A stretch of 64,000 nt of DNA from Myrica gale (taxonomy: Eukaryota > Streptophyta > Magnoliopsida > Fagales > Myricaceae). The notes under the pieces are model-generated. The model saw only the letters and a program-made list of their open reading frames with translations. It had not been told where the DNA came from and ran no database searches. This document shows positions 22,518 to 34,390 of the stretch, one piece after another; position 1 is the first letter of the stretch, and every line of letters begins with the position of its first letter. Made by a program: the position numbers and the translations under genes. The DNA lies in the NCBI GenBank assembly GCA_963930655.1, contig OZ005610.1, forward strand, positions 439,001 to 503,000, given 5' to 3'.

Positions 22518-22526
22518 TATATATAA
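22518..22526 (+). promoter_or_regulatory. TATA box of the eugenol-synthase-like gene
   Basis: TATATATAA lies 115 bp before the first ATG (22641), a plausible distance for a plant promoter with a short leader. The sequence immediately upstream is the copia fragment and its filler repeat. A G-box core (CACGTG, 22396-22401) lies inside the copia-derived part. Confidence 0.7.
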
Positions 22527-22640
22527 CTTTTCCTTAACAGAAATGTGCCGTGTTCCAGAGATAAAGCAGAGGCGCCAGTTAGCTACAGCTTCGGGCTTCA
22601 AAGAAGAAAGAGAAAAAAAACAAGAGCTCAGAATATTTCA

Positions 22641-24725
22641 ATGGAAGAAGAGAGAAAAGCTATGGAGAACGAGAAAAGCAAGATCCTGATATTTGGGGGA
22701 ACTGGGTACATAGGGCAGCACATGGTGAAGGCAAGCATCTCCTTGGGCCACCCCACATATGTTTATGCTCGTCCCATCACCCCACAAACGACGCCTTCCA
22801 AAATAGGCATCCACAAGGAGTTGCAATCCATAGGCGTCAACTTTGTCCTAGTTCGTACTCTCTCTCTCACCAACACACTTTCACGCATATACACAGTAAC
22901 ACACTTACAGATCTAGTACACGAGGGCTTGAATCACAGACATGAACTGTAGAAATAGGTCACTAACGGAACTATATATATGTTCAACTGAGCTGACAGGG
23001 AGAACTGAACGAGCATGAGAAGATTGTGTCCGTAGTTCGGGAAGTGGATATAATTATCTCTGCACTGGCATACCCTCAAGTTCTTGACCAACTTAAGATC
23101 ATTGACGCCATAAAAGTTGCCGGGAATATAAAGGTAACTATTCTATTCTGCCCAAACACACGACCTTAATTTCTTTCGTTTTTATGTCATCTTTGTCGGA
23201 TCTTTTGCACGTTAAATTACAAGTAAAAACCGCGCGTCACAGTAATAAGATTTTATAAGGTCCCTTTTTTTCCTGAATATTAAAAGGTCCCTTCGTGAAA
23301 TTTAAACCGTGTTCTCTAAATTGTTGCATGCATATATGGAAGGGTATAATTATAATATATAGTCTAACAAAGTGCTTATAATATGAGGTCATATATTGGT
23401 ACAAAATTAAAGATGGGACTACTGTACGTTCTGATAAATACCTTCATAAATATATGCTTCAAGTTCTATGCAATTCCCAAATAATTGACTCAAGGAATTA
23501 TTAGCAATACAACTTTTCACCTCCTCCTTCGGGACTTAATTCCCTCAAGAGATAACGGGCATGTTTGAGCCCCAATTAATTGGACTCAAAATTTTAGGTT
23601 TACTACTAAAAAATTCACCACATGATTTTTTATTATTATAATATTTATTAAAAATCTTCTCTCTTCACTTTTTCACCAACTCTCATAACATTTCTTTACT
23701 TTATAATATTTCTCAAACTCCAATACCCAAAATTTTCACCCTCAAACATATCAAACATTAATTCTGTAGACACATATTCTTCAACATTTTCTTGAATGGC
23801 TTCCCAGAGGTTCCTTCCATCAGATTTTGGATGTGAAGAGGACAGGGTAATCCCTCTACCACCTTTCCAAGCTTTCCTAGAGAAAAAACGAAAGGTCAGG
23901 AGGGCCATAGAAGCAGCAGGGATCCCTTACACGTTTGTGTCTGCAAATTGCTTTGGTGCATATTTTGTGAACTACTTGCTTCGCCCACATGAGGAACGAG
24001 ACCATATTGTCGTTTATGGAAGTGGCAAAGCAAAGGGTATGTCTTTCACTTTCTCCAAGGATGTTCAAATTGTACAGGCATTAATCGTTCTATAATTTAT
24101 TTACACCTAATTATCTCTTGCGCAATTTTGGATGATATGTTAGCGGTGCTAAATTACGAAGAAGATATCGCGATGACTACAATCATGGTGGCTAATGATC
24201 CTAGAACATGCAACCGTGTTGTCATTTATCGGCCCAAAGAAAACATTGTGTCGCAACTCGAATTGTTATCAATTTGGGAGAAGAAAACTGGCCGGACTTT
24301 CACTAGGGTTCACGTTCAGGAGGAAGAACTAGTGAAGCTTTCCGAGAGTAATTAGAAATTCCACTTCAAAAGTTTCTTACCAATTACTTCATTTTGCATC
24401 TAACCAAATTACTGATTAATTTATTAGCTAGGCTTTTCTGCTATCTACTGTATACGCTATAGCTTTTGTATACGTGTATACGGTGTGTTAGTAGTCAAGC
24501 ACTTATTTTGTCAACGTTGTTGCAGCCCTACCACCACCACAGGACATACCGGTGTCTATCCTTCACAGCTTATTTGTCCGCGGCGACTTGATGAACTTTG
24601 AACTAAGGGAGGATGATATCGAGGCTTCAAAGCTTTATCCCGACTTTCAATTCACAACCATCGATCAACTTCTTGATATTTTTCTTGCTAATCCCCCACA
24701 GCCCGCAACTGCCTCATTTGAATGA
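22641..24725 (+). CDS. Eugenol/isoeugenol synthase-like NADPH reductase, 5 exons
   Basis: NmrA-type reductase of the isoflavone/PLR/PCBER family, closest by eye to eugenol and isoeugenol synthases, which reduce coniferyl-type esters to volatile phenylpropenes in the cytosol. Exons 22641-22850, 22999-23133, 23808-24036, 24144-24347 and 24526-24725 join in frame to 325 residues. Seen: the dinucleotide loop GGTGYIG near the N terminus, RFLPSDFG, the conserved Lys region [31 protein letters not shown] and [25 protein letters not shown]. Intron 1 has an atypical donor (CTA|GTTCGT). A donor 45 bp further on (ACA|GTAACA at 22896) would also keep frame and add 15 residues. Met8 is an alternative start closer to family N termini. 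A truncated paralogue lies upstream (14941-18996). Substrate cannot be read from sequence, and a related reductase activity is possible. Confidence 0.88.
23557..23757. mobile_element. MITE-like insertion in reductase intron 2
   Basis: AT-rich segment with roughly inverted ends (GGGCATGTTTGAG at the left, CTCAAACATATC at the right) inside the large second intron. The sequence style matches the Tourist-like elements elsewhere in the window. A clear target duplication is not visible, so the call is tentative. Confidence 0.45.
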
Positions 24726-25660
24726 TTTTCTCCGCATGCTTGTAGGAAAAGGTGGAAAGAGAGAGAGAATTGGGGGCTAATGGCTGTGATTGTGAAGCAC
24801 AACTGATAGTGTAATGTGCTAATTTGTATTTCTTGTTTTGCTGGTTTCTATATTTACGACGAGAACATCTCACCCTTGTCGCTTGAGTCAATATTGATCA
24901 TATTAATTGTTAAGAATAAAATAAAAGAGAAGAATAATTTAGATTAAGAGAGTTAACTGAGACACGAGATTTAAATGGTTCGGTACATAGACATACATTT
25001 ACTGTGAAAAGGCCTAACTGGGTAAATTAGTGTACTTACTGATGTGTGGATGAGAGATTACAAATATGCTTATTTATAAGCCTTTGATTACAATAGCTAA
25101 AGCAATGTGAGATTTTAATGCTTTGGTTAGTTTTTAAGGCATCCTCTGTTCATCACCCGAAAGGAAAGTGTTCAAGTACTAGAAAGCCAGCAGGAAAAAG
25201 GGTAAAAAACATACAGGGAAATAATAAAAAAATAAAAAATTCTCAAATATAACAAGATATGGTTCTCTGCCATTCCCATAGCTTCAGAAGTTCCACACGA
25301 AACAAGGCTGTTAACACATGGTAGGTAAGAACCATAATGTTAGAAACACTGATCATTTCCCACCTCAGCCTTTCCCCGAACAGTCATTTCTCTCTTGAAC
25401 GCTGAAATACAAGGGGGGATGAAATCTTGTTTAAGCACAATCCAAAATAGTAGTCGCAATCCTGTCAGTCATGGAGATAAAATGGGGAGAATAGGCGGGA
25501 ACTGAATCAAGTGGAAAATAACGTCTTTGTCCGTATAAGCAATATACTATATACTTCAAGTCACCTACAGTAAGACTTTTCAACCACTAGATACACGCAT
25601 AGGAAACAAGGGAAGTGTATGTTATAGTGTTATTTATTGGAATACAAATGAAGAAACAGA
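24726..25660. other. Intergenic region with a decayed F-box gene 3' fragment
   Basis: The first 200 bp are the 3' flank of the reductase gene. At about 25260-25420 the minus strand resembles the 3' coding end of the adjacent F-box gene: GAGGTGGGAAATGATCA aligns with GAGATGGAAAACCATCG, and a VNSLVS-encoding stretch is shared. It contains a stop. This looks like a remnant of a tandem F-box paralogue. The rest is AT-rich without recognisable features. Confidence 0.5.
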
Positions 25661-26920
25661 TCAATCGCACACATCCTGGGTTCTATCCTGCCTTGACCAT
25701 GAAACGAGGCTATTGACATGAGGTAGAAGTGAACATGAAACAGGGAGGCGATGGTTTTCCATCTCAACTCTTCTCATCACTTGGAGCTGGAAGTCATAAG
25801 TATGGAAGGATCCATCTTCGTCCCTCTTGAAAATCATATCTCCCTTAATTCTTAAACTGAATAAGGGAACCATATCCATTATACAACCCGTTATGATACT
25901 ATGTTGCTTTGTCCACGATTCACCTATGCCCTTCAAGATCCAGACGTCTATTTGGTTCAATTCCGCATGAGTGACAAAACTTAAGAATCCGCCCATCTCG
26001 ACAATACCGTCGTGAGTCCTACTACTTTTTGGGAGTGGAACTGTATGAAACTTCTCCGTGTCCACATCCATAGACACTATGTAGTCGCTATGATCAATAT
26101 GAGGAACCCAATGCAAAGCTCCAATAGCTGAAACAGGCATGTAACCAAACCAGCCAACGAGTCCGAAAGAAGGTCCATTCACCCCTCTCCATAATCTCGT
26201 CCCCAGAATTAAGATCTCACAACCGAGAAACCCTAACTCATCCCGGAAGAGGTGAACCACTTTATATTCACGAGTAATATTGCTTAAAGCAAAGCCATAA
26301 GATTCATAGTGAGGAGGATATAAAGTACCAAGAGGAAGTGCAATTAACTTCCGAGTCACTGGATTAATCACTATTAGTCCTCCTTTCTTCAACTTGTTGT
26401 CAAGCAAGATTAGGCCATTGCAAGAAGCCCTGATATTTCCCAAGCACCTTACATTATATTCTCCTACTTTGCTCTTTTCACCACTAATTTCCAAGAACTT
26501 GATATAGGACTTCATACTGGGGTCCATGTTCGGCTGCCCTAAAACAGGGACACATGCTGACTGCAGAAATTTTGTTTCAACTGAAACGGTATTTGGTTTC
26601 TCTTGTGGGATTGATGCCATGGGAGAACGGTACAAACTTTCCCTTTCAATTGATGATAGAAAGATCAAAACAGACTCGGATCGATGGAGATGGGCATCGG
26701 TAAATAAGGGGCTATTGATTATGGTATACCAAGGCTTACAAACAAACCTGGACCTTTGAAGAGAGTCAAGAGGAAGACGAACAAGAATGTTGGAGATGCA
26801 ATCTTTATGCAAGTAGGGGACTAAAGCCTCTTGTTGCTTCTTTTTCTCTTCCATTGACAATGCTCTCTTCTCCACTAATCTTAACAAGCTTGAATTCTTG
26901 TTGCCCATTGGTGAGGTCAT
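25661..26920 (-). CDS. F-box protein with F-box-associated domain
   Basis: Single-exon, 419 residues. The F-box (about 37-80, PYLHKDCISNILVRLPLDSLQRSRFVCKPWYTII) would bind the SKP1 subunit of an SCF ubiquitin ligase. The remainder has the F-box-associated (FBA) pattern: SCNGLILLDN, INPVTRKLIALPLGT, YGFALSNITREYKVVHLF, GALHWVPHIDHSDYIVSMDVDTEKFHTVPLP, and a segment on a hydrophobic core (DVWILKGIGESWTKQHSI). This is the large plant CPR1/CPR30-like group, whose members recruit varied substrates. The target cannot be inferred. The start at 26920 gives a 30-residue basic N-terminal extension, and Met23 is an alternative. A 17-base G run lies just upstream (26958-26974). Confidence 0.93.
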   Translation of the reverse strand: MTSPMGNKNSSLLRLVEKRALSMEEKKKQQEALVPYLHKDCISNILVRLPLDSLQRSRFVCKPWYTIINSPLFTDAHLHRSESVLIFLSSIERESLYRSPMASIPQEKPNTVSVETKFLQSACVPVLGQPNMDPSMKSYIKFLEISGEKSKVGEYNVRCLGNIRASCNGLILLDNKLKKGGLIVINPVTRKLIALPLGTLYPPHYESYGFALSNITREYKVVHLFRDELGFLGCEILILGTRLWRGVNGPSFGLVGWFGYMPVSAIGALHWVPHIDHSDYIVSMDVDTEKFHTVPLPKSSRTHDGIVEMGGFLSFVTHAELNQIDVWILKGIGESWTKQHSIITGCIMDMVPLFSLRIKGDMIFKRDEDGSFHTYDFQLQVMRRVEMENHRLPVSCSLLPHVNSLVSWSRQDRTQDVCD

Positions 26921-26957
26921 TGTGCCTTCTTAATTTACTGTAAAACATGAGAAAGGT

Positions 26958-26974
26958 GGGGGGGGGGGGGGGGG
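26958..26974. repeat. 17-base poly-G tract
   Basis: An uninterrupted run of G lies about 40 bp upstream of the F-box start codon. On the transcribed strand it is poly-C. Length is likely variable and error-prone in sequencing. Confidence 0.95.
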
Positions 26975-29900
26975 CTTACACTATCAGTACCTTAACCTTT
27001 GAGAAAAAGGAAAGAGATCCTAACATAGTTACAAGTGTTTTAGCAATACATCTCTGGATGATAACGCAATTTTGAATGTCAATATCAGAGATTAAACAAA
27101 ATGTATTCAGATAGAAGGAAAGCATTAACCCAATCAAGACTTTGGAAAAAAAGAATTTTCTGCCAAACAGAATTCAGGTCAGTCACCGTTGTTTCAGTCA
27201 CTGCATGAAAATATTCAGTATGCTTGAGGTGAGAAGAAGACCTACCCTTTTCCACCTCTTTTTCGCAAACATTCATCGAGGGATTGCCAATATTAATCAA
27301 GGATCAATAACCCTCAAGGGCCACCAAATTTAGCCTTTTTCTGTGAAGCTCATCCCTAAAACAAAGGAAAATACATATCAGACAAGGAAGATCAAACATT
27401 ACATGAACTTGAGCAGATGTAAGTAGAGTGTGGATTTTCCTGGTTGCATTATTTTGAAGTGTAATCAAACAGACTTACCCAAAAAAAAACAAGTGTAAGC
27501 AAACATGTATGCATTGAAACAGATAGAAACGTGTAGTGCCAAAAAAGTTCATTGTGAGGGTGGTTTCCACGCTCTTTTCTATTGTCATTGTTATTTTTCT
27601 GTTTCAAACAGTGGACTAAAAACTTGAAGGCAAAGATCTCCTTCCATAAGTGGGAAAAGAACTGTTCGAATATGCTTAGACATTTATTTCAGTGAGGAGG
27701 CAAAATAAAGGGAATGGTCTTAAGGCGGACAAACACTGGCCAACCATTGCCAAAGGGTGTTTGTTCTTCAAAGCCAGCGTTGACCTCTTAAAATTCCTAG
27801 TGAGCTGACCCATGTATCATTTCCTAAGTGAGATATATGGTAATAGAAGTAATCTCCAAGCAGATAGCAATGTAACCTGATATTGTCCCAAACCTCTAGA
27901 CATTTTTCACTTGCAGATTTATTTGCCAAAGGATTCAATCCTCATAAAAGCCTACTGCGAGTGGTTCATATACTCCAGATTAGTTTTTTAAAATGAACCA
28001 GAACATCGTATCTATCATAGTTACAGCTAGAGCCTTTGATGAGTTCACGTAGCCAGAAAAGTCAACATAATTAAAGCAATTCCCCATAAGAAAGAATTAT
28101 GATGTCAACACAAGATGAGCACTATGCAAATTTATGCAGAGAGACAGTTTGTAGGAAAATCAAGCTGTTTCTATTAATCTTCAATCGTGATACACACTCC
28201 TTATGCTTGTCTTCAACCAAAACAGCCCCCTTTTATGCTCACTAAGCACTATCTGATATGACCCATACAAGAGTTTCCCTTCCACGGTGGCTTGAACTTT
28301 CTTCAGGACTTAAAGAAGACAGACAAGCGGTTAAGGCGCTAGATAAGTAAGAAAATAACGATGTGAAAGACTCATAAAATGGTCTTTGCTCAAAGATAAA
28401 AAAGCATAGAATCCATAAGAAAGTGGAAACTCAAAAGCCCAAGTACCTCTCTAATCGAAGAATACGATCGGGCATGTTCAGGTTCTACCTGATGATGCTC
28501 TTTGCCTTGAATTCCAAGACTTTGCGATGAAGTAAACCAAGAAGCTGTGTCGCTTTCGTCAAGGCGATCAGCCCAATAATAATTTGTATCTGTATCTTTG
28601 GTTGCGGTAAATTTCTTGGAAGAAGGGAGCGAAGAAGCGTTACAGCGTTGACCTTCGCTTGACCCATCTGTCACTACTCACTGCCTTTGCGCAAAAGCTT
28701 GGGCCTCCCTCCTCGTGATGAAATTTGGGTTTGGATGCATTTGAGGCCCAAGCTCCAAGCTCTAACTCAGACTTGTGACACAGTGGACAAGCTTCATTGG
28801 ATACTCCGAATATCAAAACAAAAAATAAAAAACTAGCTGTAATGGCATTAAAGTTTCTAGTTTTGCTGGTTATGATTTGTGTTTCAGTCTAAGATTAGTG
28901 AAAATATTTTTTTACTTTCTCCCAGTATAGAACTGTATTTTGAATAATATTACGAAATATTTTGATCAAACAAATGGAAAAGTATCCATGTTTACTGGAC
29001 AATAATTTATAAGAGGAAATAGTTGTGAAAAATGAATGCATTATATTCTGCGAAAACTTTAGAAGAATAATTTGACACTAGAAAATATTTATAAAAGCAA
29101 AAACTATCGGATCGAGTACACCGACTAGGCGACTACCGAGCAGCAAAAATTTGTTTGTCTGTAAGTGCCAAAATTCAATTATTCAGGTCTTCGGTCGGCA
29201 TCCGGCCTCCGGCTTAACGCAAGCGACCAATAATAAGCAACTCTTTTGTTTTTGTTGGTATAAGTAATAGCCAATCCATCAGTACTTCAAAGCAAGCCCC
29301 ACACTCCCACAGTGTCCATTCAAACAAGAAATGGAAATAGACGAGGAAGAACAGTAATCTAATTTAGGGTCGAGATTAAAAGAGTACGAGGACTCATTTC
29401 CGTGATGGGATGTGGGCCGTTTATTCGGAATCTCGCTTTCTCTCTTGGTAAAAGCAGTGGACTTTTCAGAGGTAAACACTACTCTCTGCTCAACCCCTTT
29501 CTTTCTTGTATCTCTGTGATTACTTGTTTCCTTCTTGTTTTGCTTCCATTAGTACACATATTATCTGGTGCCGATTAGTCTTCCAAAAGCTATGGCTATT
29601 TTCACTAGTAATAACTTGTCCCAGATTTTTGGAGTTTGCTTGCTAGAAACCTTGGACAATGTCAATGACACTATTCATGATGGGCTCCTAAATCAACCGA
29701 TATTCTTGGCTTGAATGGGAGTGTAGTGGGGAGTGAGATTTGTGAAAAATCCTGTTTAGATCAAAACACTAACAATTTGAGCTATGCATTCTTTGCTCTT
29801 ACCAAGTCAAATCACGTCCAAAATCTTAAAATAACGTGACTTGGGAATGAATTCTTGCATATTTCAACCGTTCGATCCTAGGCGAAATTGGTGTATTTTG

Positions 29901-30151
29901 ATAGTTTTGGAGCTAAACGGACTTTGGTAGTTTAGACCTTTTTTTGACATTTTGATGTAAGTTTATGGGCTAAAGTGATGGTCCCATTCTTTATCTTTCA
30001 TGCCACCTGCTAAATCTTTGAACTAAAAATTGACTTTTGATAGGACCCCCGATATATGGTTGTGAATTTTTTACCAACTCTCAAACAGGCTTTAATTTTT
30101 CCGTCCTAATTCTGAGGTTTTCAGTGTAGATTGTCGAGCAAGGTTGAGAGT
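26975..30151. other. Divergent intergenic region, F-box (-) and dehydrogenase (+)
   Basis: About 3.2 kb with no confident coding sequence. A minus-strand open frame at 28390-28674 (94 residues, Ser-rich) could be an untranslated or coding first exon for the F-box transcript, but no domain supports it. On the plus side, a short segment ending AGAG|GTAAAC at 29471 and an acceptor TGTAG at 30129 suggest a 5'-UTR intron for the dehydrogenase gene. Joining them does not extend the dehydrogenase frame. Confidence 0.45.
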
Positions 30152-33100
30152 ATGGGCCAGAACAGTGAAGAACAAATCACGCGTGTTCTTTTTTGTGGGC
30201 CGCTGTTTTCTGCTTCTCATAACTATACAAGAGAATATTTGTATAAGTACCCATTTATCCAGGTATTTCTCTTTGTTCCATGTGTTATATGCCTGAACTG
30301 TTTTAAATTTGTCTCAGATGTAACCACGTCTCAAGTATCACTCTTCTGTTCCTCTACTTCTCTTAGTTCTCTATTCTTCTGACTTGCTTCTTTTCACCTT
30401 TTCTCTTAAACTTAGAAGCAATCTAACACATAAAGTTGTTATTGGAGCATGTATTCCTCTGCTTGGCATTGTAGTAGTACTTTGGTTTTGAATTATCTCT
30501 CATGGACTTGCAGTCGTTTAACGAGTTTCATGAAATTATTTTTTAGTTTGGATTTTACAAAGATGACCACAGTACTGCTGATAAACAGCCATTCAGAAGC
30601 TCTATTTCAACATTTGTAGGTTGATGACATTCCTCTTGATGATGTGCCTAATTCTATAGCAAAGTATCACATGTGTATTCTGAAAAACATGAAGCTGGAC
30701 TCAAATCTGATCTCTCGTGCAACTGAAATGAAGCTCATAATGCAGTTTGGTTTTGGCCTGGAAGGTAATTGTAATATCTAAGTTTCCATTCTTTTGCACA
30801 TTTATTTATGTTCATCTAATGAATTTGGTGATACTACATTAATGAAGTGCAACTGAAATGAAGCTCATAATGCAGTTTGGTGTTGGCCTGGAAGGTAATT
30901 GTAATATCTAAGTTTCCATTCTTTTGCACATTTATTTATGTTCATCTAATGAATTTGGTGATACTACATTAATGAAGGTGTTGATATTGAGGCTGCTACG
31001 AAGCATGGAATCAAAGTTGCTAGGATTCCAAGTCACATAACTGGAAATTCAGCATCATGCGCAGAAATGGTTATATATCTCATTCTGGGCCTTCTTCGAA
31101 AGCAAGTATGTTAGTTTGAACCTAGTCTACTAAAATATTACAACTTTTTGCTGATTGCGGCAAGAAGAGAGAGGTTCTTCCAAATATTTTAGTACAGCTT
31201 TCCCCAACTACATGTGACAATTTTTGGAGCAAGATATTGGGAACTCATTTTGATTAGCTTTTGATGAGTGTGGTGAGCTATTTCATATAAAAATCATGGG
31301 ATTGTATTCTGATGAGTAAAAATTTGAGGCTGCAAACCATTTGTTGGGGTCTATGCATATGCATTATCTTGCTCCCTTTTCATGAGGTGCTAGTGTTCTT
31401 TCTAGGTATCAGCACTTTGGGAGTTTATGATTAGGAGAATAGCCTGACACCCACTGTTTCTCTCCCTTCCCCTGTACTTGGGGATTGTTCGATTGTGAGG
31501 GTAGTCTCAAAGACAAAGATACTCTTCCATATCATGATATGAACTTCTCTTATGTTCGATTTCTCTCAAATTTGTATTCTCGTTGCAGAATGAGATGCAA
31601 ACTGCAGTAAAGCTGAGAAAGCTTGGAGAGCCAGTTGGTGAAACACTACTTGGGAAAAAAGTGAGTTACAGCTTTCTTGGTTTTTAGTTACAAGCTTCCT
31701 GGGCATTCTACCTTCCGATATCTCTCCCATTATCTGCTTAGTGCTTATCACTATATCAATATCAATGGGTATATAAGTCTTGACATACACTGATGTTAAA
31801 ACTCACTTGTGATAAACCTTACCTATGGTGTACGAATGTTGGTGGTGTTGTACACAATTACCACATACGCAAAGTGAACTTTAGGATGATGTTCTCTCTG
31901 CTCATCCAGGTCTTCATTATGGGATTTGGAAATATTGGGATTGACTTGGCAAAGCGTTTGCGACCATTTGGTGTACAGATTATCGCTACGAAACGAAGCT
32001 GGGCATCACCTTCACAAGACTCTTGCCAATCTAATGGTATGAAAGGGTAAACTAGAAGAGTGAAATTTATTGCTGGATAGAGCCTTACTCTTTGTACTTT
32101 GTTTTAATCTGCAGAAGTTCCACCTCAAAATGGTATTACAAATGATTTGGTTGATGTAAAAGGTGCTCATGAAGATATTCACAAGTTTGCGAGCAACGCA
32201 GATATCTTTGTTTGTTGCTTAAATTTAAATAGTGAAACAGTAAGATGCTCCTTTTGTTAATCATTTGACTCCATAGACTTCTGCTGGGAAGAATGACGTT
32301 TATGTTTTAAACACTCCACCACCACACTCGGTTGGACATGCTGCCAAGCCCATTCTTCTCATTATTAATATTATTGTTGTTGGTGGTGGTGGTGTTTTTT
32401 TCCTCTGACAATAACATATCTATGATACCAAGACGGCACTAAATGGCCATTGATCTCACTTCTAATATAAGAGGCATGGCATGTTTTTCGTTTATATGGA
32501 ACTTCTTTTATATTTACTTCTTTAGGATGATAATACTTTTGTCAAGAATATTGCGAAAAGGTTGTTCCCAGATGTCCGGCTTGTCCAACCCTTGTCAGAC
32601 ACATGTTGGAAATGTCCCTCAATGTAGAAGTTTCATTTTACATTGTGAACTTCTTCAGAGCATGGGTCTGACATTGTTGCAGATAATCTATAGCGTCTTC
32701 AGTGAGGGAGTCAAATGTATGCATAGTTCTCTGCAGCAGGATCCTACAATTTGCTCTCTAAAACCTACTTATATTGTTCTACTTTGAATTTCAGGCTGGC
32801 ACTGTAAACAAGAAATTCATATCTTTGATGAAAAAGGTTTGTTTTTTATGCACTGCAGCACTAGTGTTTATATGAGAAACAAATTAATCTACAATGATGT
32901 AAAGTACCTATTTATACCCATATCCCATCAGCCACCATTTTTGAGAAAGCATAATGTGTCAATAAGGAGCAGATCTAGAGTATGAATTATGGTTGGATAA
33001 TATCGTGGCATTTAATAAAGGTTAGTGATTAGATGGTGGGTTTCCTTCATGTTGTTCGTATCAACATAACCAATATGTAATGATTGGGGAAGTGATTGCA

Positions 33101-33948
33101 AACTCTCATCTGTGAGGATCTTTTCGTTCTGAACGTTAGCAAATTCCGGCCAGGCCTTACCAACCTCACAGATCCTATTCAATCTTTTCCACTGAGGTAC
33201 TGTAATCTCTCGACCCGGTCATCATCAGAAAATACTCCTAAATCTTTCTGCTAACAAAAAGCGAAGATTGGTTTTGTGGAACACAAAGAGCGTGTTTTAG
33301 GATGTAATTTGTGAAATTTTGCTGAAGCAAATGGAGGCAAAATTTGCTTTTGCAAATTGCAAGGCAGTTATGCTGTATGAAGGCCTGATAAGTGAATTCT
33401 TAGGGCATTTCCATCACTTTTCTTATATTTTTATCTTTTCCCGTTTCCTTCCCCAAAGTAAATTCTGCTGTCTTTATACCATTTTGTTTCTAATTCAGGG
33501 TGCCCTTTTAATAAATATTTCTCGTGGGGGTGTTCTGGACTATGAGGCTGTTCTTTGTCACCTAGAATCCGGTCACCTTGGAGGCTTGGGCATTGATGTT
33601 GCTTGGACTGAGCCCTTTGATCCTGACGATCCAATTTTGAAGTTCAAGAATGTTATAATCACACCGCATGTCGGTGGAGTTACAGAACTTTCCTACAGAT
33701 CTATGGCTAAGGTATGCACTGTAACGAAATCTTCAGGATTTTGTCTTTCTTACGGGCATAAGAAAAGGACAGTGGTTTCAGTGCCTTTTCCCAGTTTCTA
33801 TTGGACAGAGCGTTCTCTTTGAAGTCTATGTTTTACTATGGACTCTGATCTGTATGCTTCTTTGCTAATTTTGCCATAGGTTGTTGGCGATGTTGCGCTT
33901 CAACTTCATGCAGGGAATCCTTTGACAGAGATAGAATTTGTCAACTGA
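30152..33948 (+). CDS. D-isomer-specific 2-hydroxyacid dehydrogenase, 9 exons
   Basis: NAD(P)-dependent 2-hydroxyacid dehydrogenase-like protein (phosphoglycerate dehydrogenase-related, similar to At1g72190; substrate unknown). Exons 30152-30262, 30620-30764, 30978-31105, 31589-31660, 31910-32036, 32115-32239, 32795-32836, 33499-33711 and 33880-33948 join in frame to 343 residues, matching the family length. Seen: the Rossmann loop VFIMGFGNIG, the substrate-side Arg in LINISRGGVLDYEAV, the catalytic Glu in DVAWTEPFDP, and the His in ITPHVGG. The ATG at 30152 is chosen because the upstream part of the frame starts with TTG at an apparent splice acceptor. The end of exon 2 and all of intron 2 are duplicated in tandem (30718-30977). 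The splice given needs donor 1 joined to acceptor 2. Use of both copies would insert a 47-nt exon with a stop codon. Confidence 0.9.
30718..30977. repeat. 130-bp tandem duplication spanning exon 2 end and intron 2
   Basis: Units 30718-30847 and 30848-30977 are identical except for T at 30752 versus G at 30882. Each unit contains the last 47 bp of exon 2, its GT donor, an 83-bp intron and the AG acceptor. The second unit encodes GVGLEG, the residue expected in this family, where the first encodes GFGLEG. Confidence 0.97.
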
Positions 33949-34390
33949 TTCAGCTAAGAGAACTGCTTGGTTTGCAGCTATTGGTGGGGAGGGGGTTTGT
34001 GGGATTTCTGAATGGAGTCAGATGAATAACTGGGAGAATGTCAAGGTGGACATCGAGTTGTTTACGCGATTAAGACGACAAAGGAACCTCCCATTTACAG
34101 TTATGAAGTCGAATTTCATTCTTTTGGATCCAGGGATGTGTGATACGCATCAATTATTAGTCAATCTTGTTAAAATAAAGGAGCTGACATGACGAAGATT
34201 TCTTTTTTGAAAATGATTTATGTCTGGTTTTAGCTTCAGATTATATCTGACATTTAAAGTTACATCATAATTCATAAATTATTCCTACATGAAACATAAT
34301 TTCTGGCTATCTAAAACAAAAGAATTCTACCTGGTGTGGGTTGAGATCTAGCTGAATATACACCAGACAGATGCACTCGAGGATTGATCA
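33949..34390. other. 3' flank of the dehydrogenase gene
   Basis: Presumed 3' UTR and spacer. An open frame at 33938-34192 overlaps the last exon in another frame and has no recognisable features. Confidence 0.5.

Noticed and set aside
28390..28674. 94-residue minus-strand frame upstream of the F-box gene
   Set aside because: Could be a first exon, but two overlapping frames are open and no splice partner or domain could be shown, so it was mentioned only in the intergenic entry.
29405..29471. Upstream coding exon (transit peptide) for the dehydrogenase
   Set aside because: The open frame starting ATGGGATGTGGG joins the next exon out of frame with the conserved protein. The 343-residue form starting at 30152 already matches family length.
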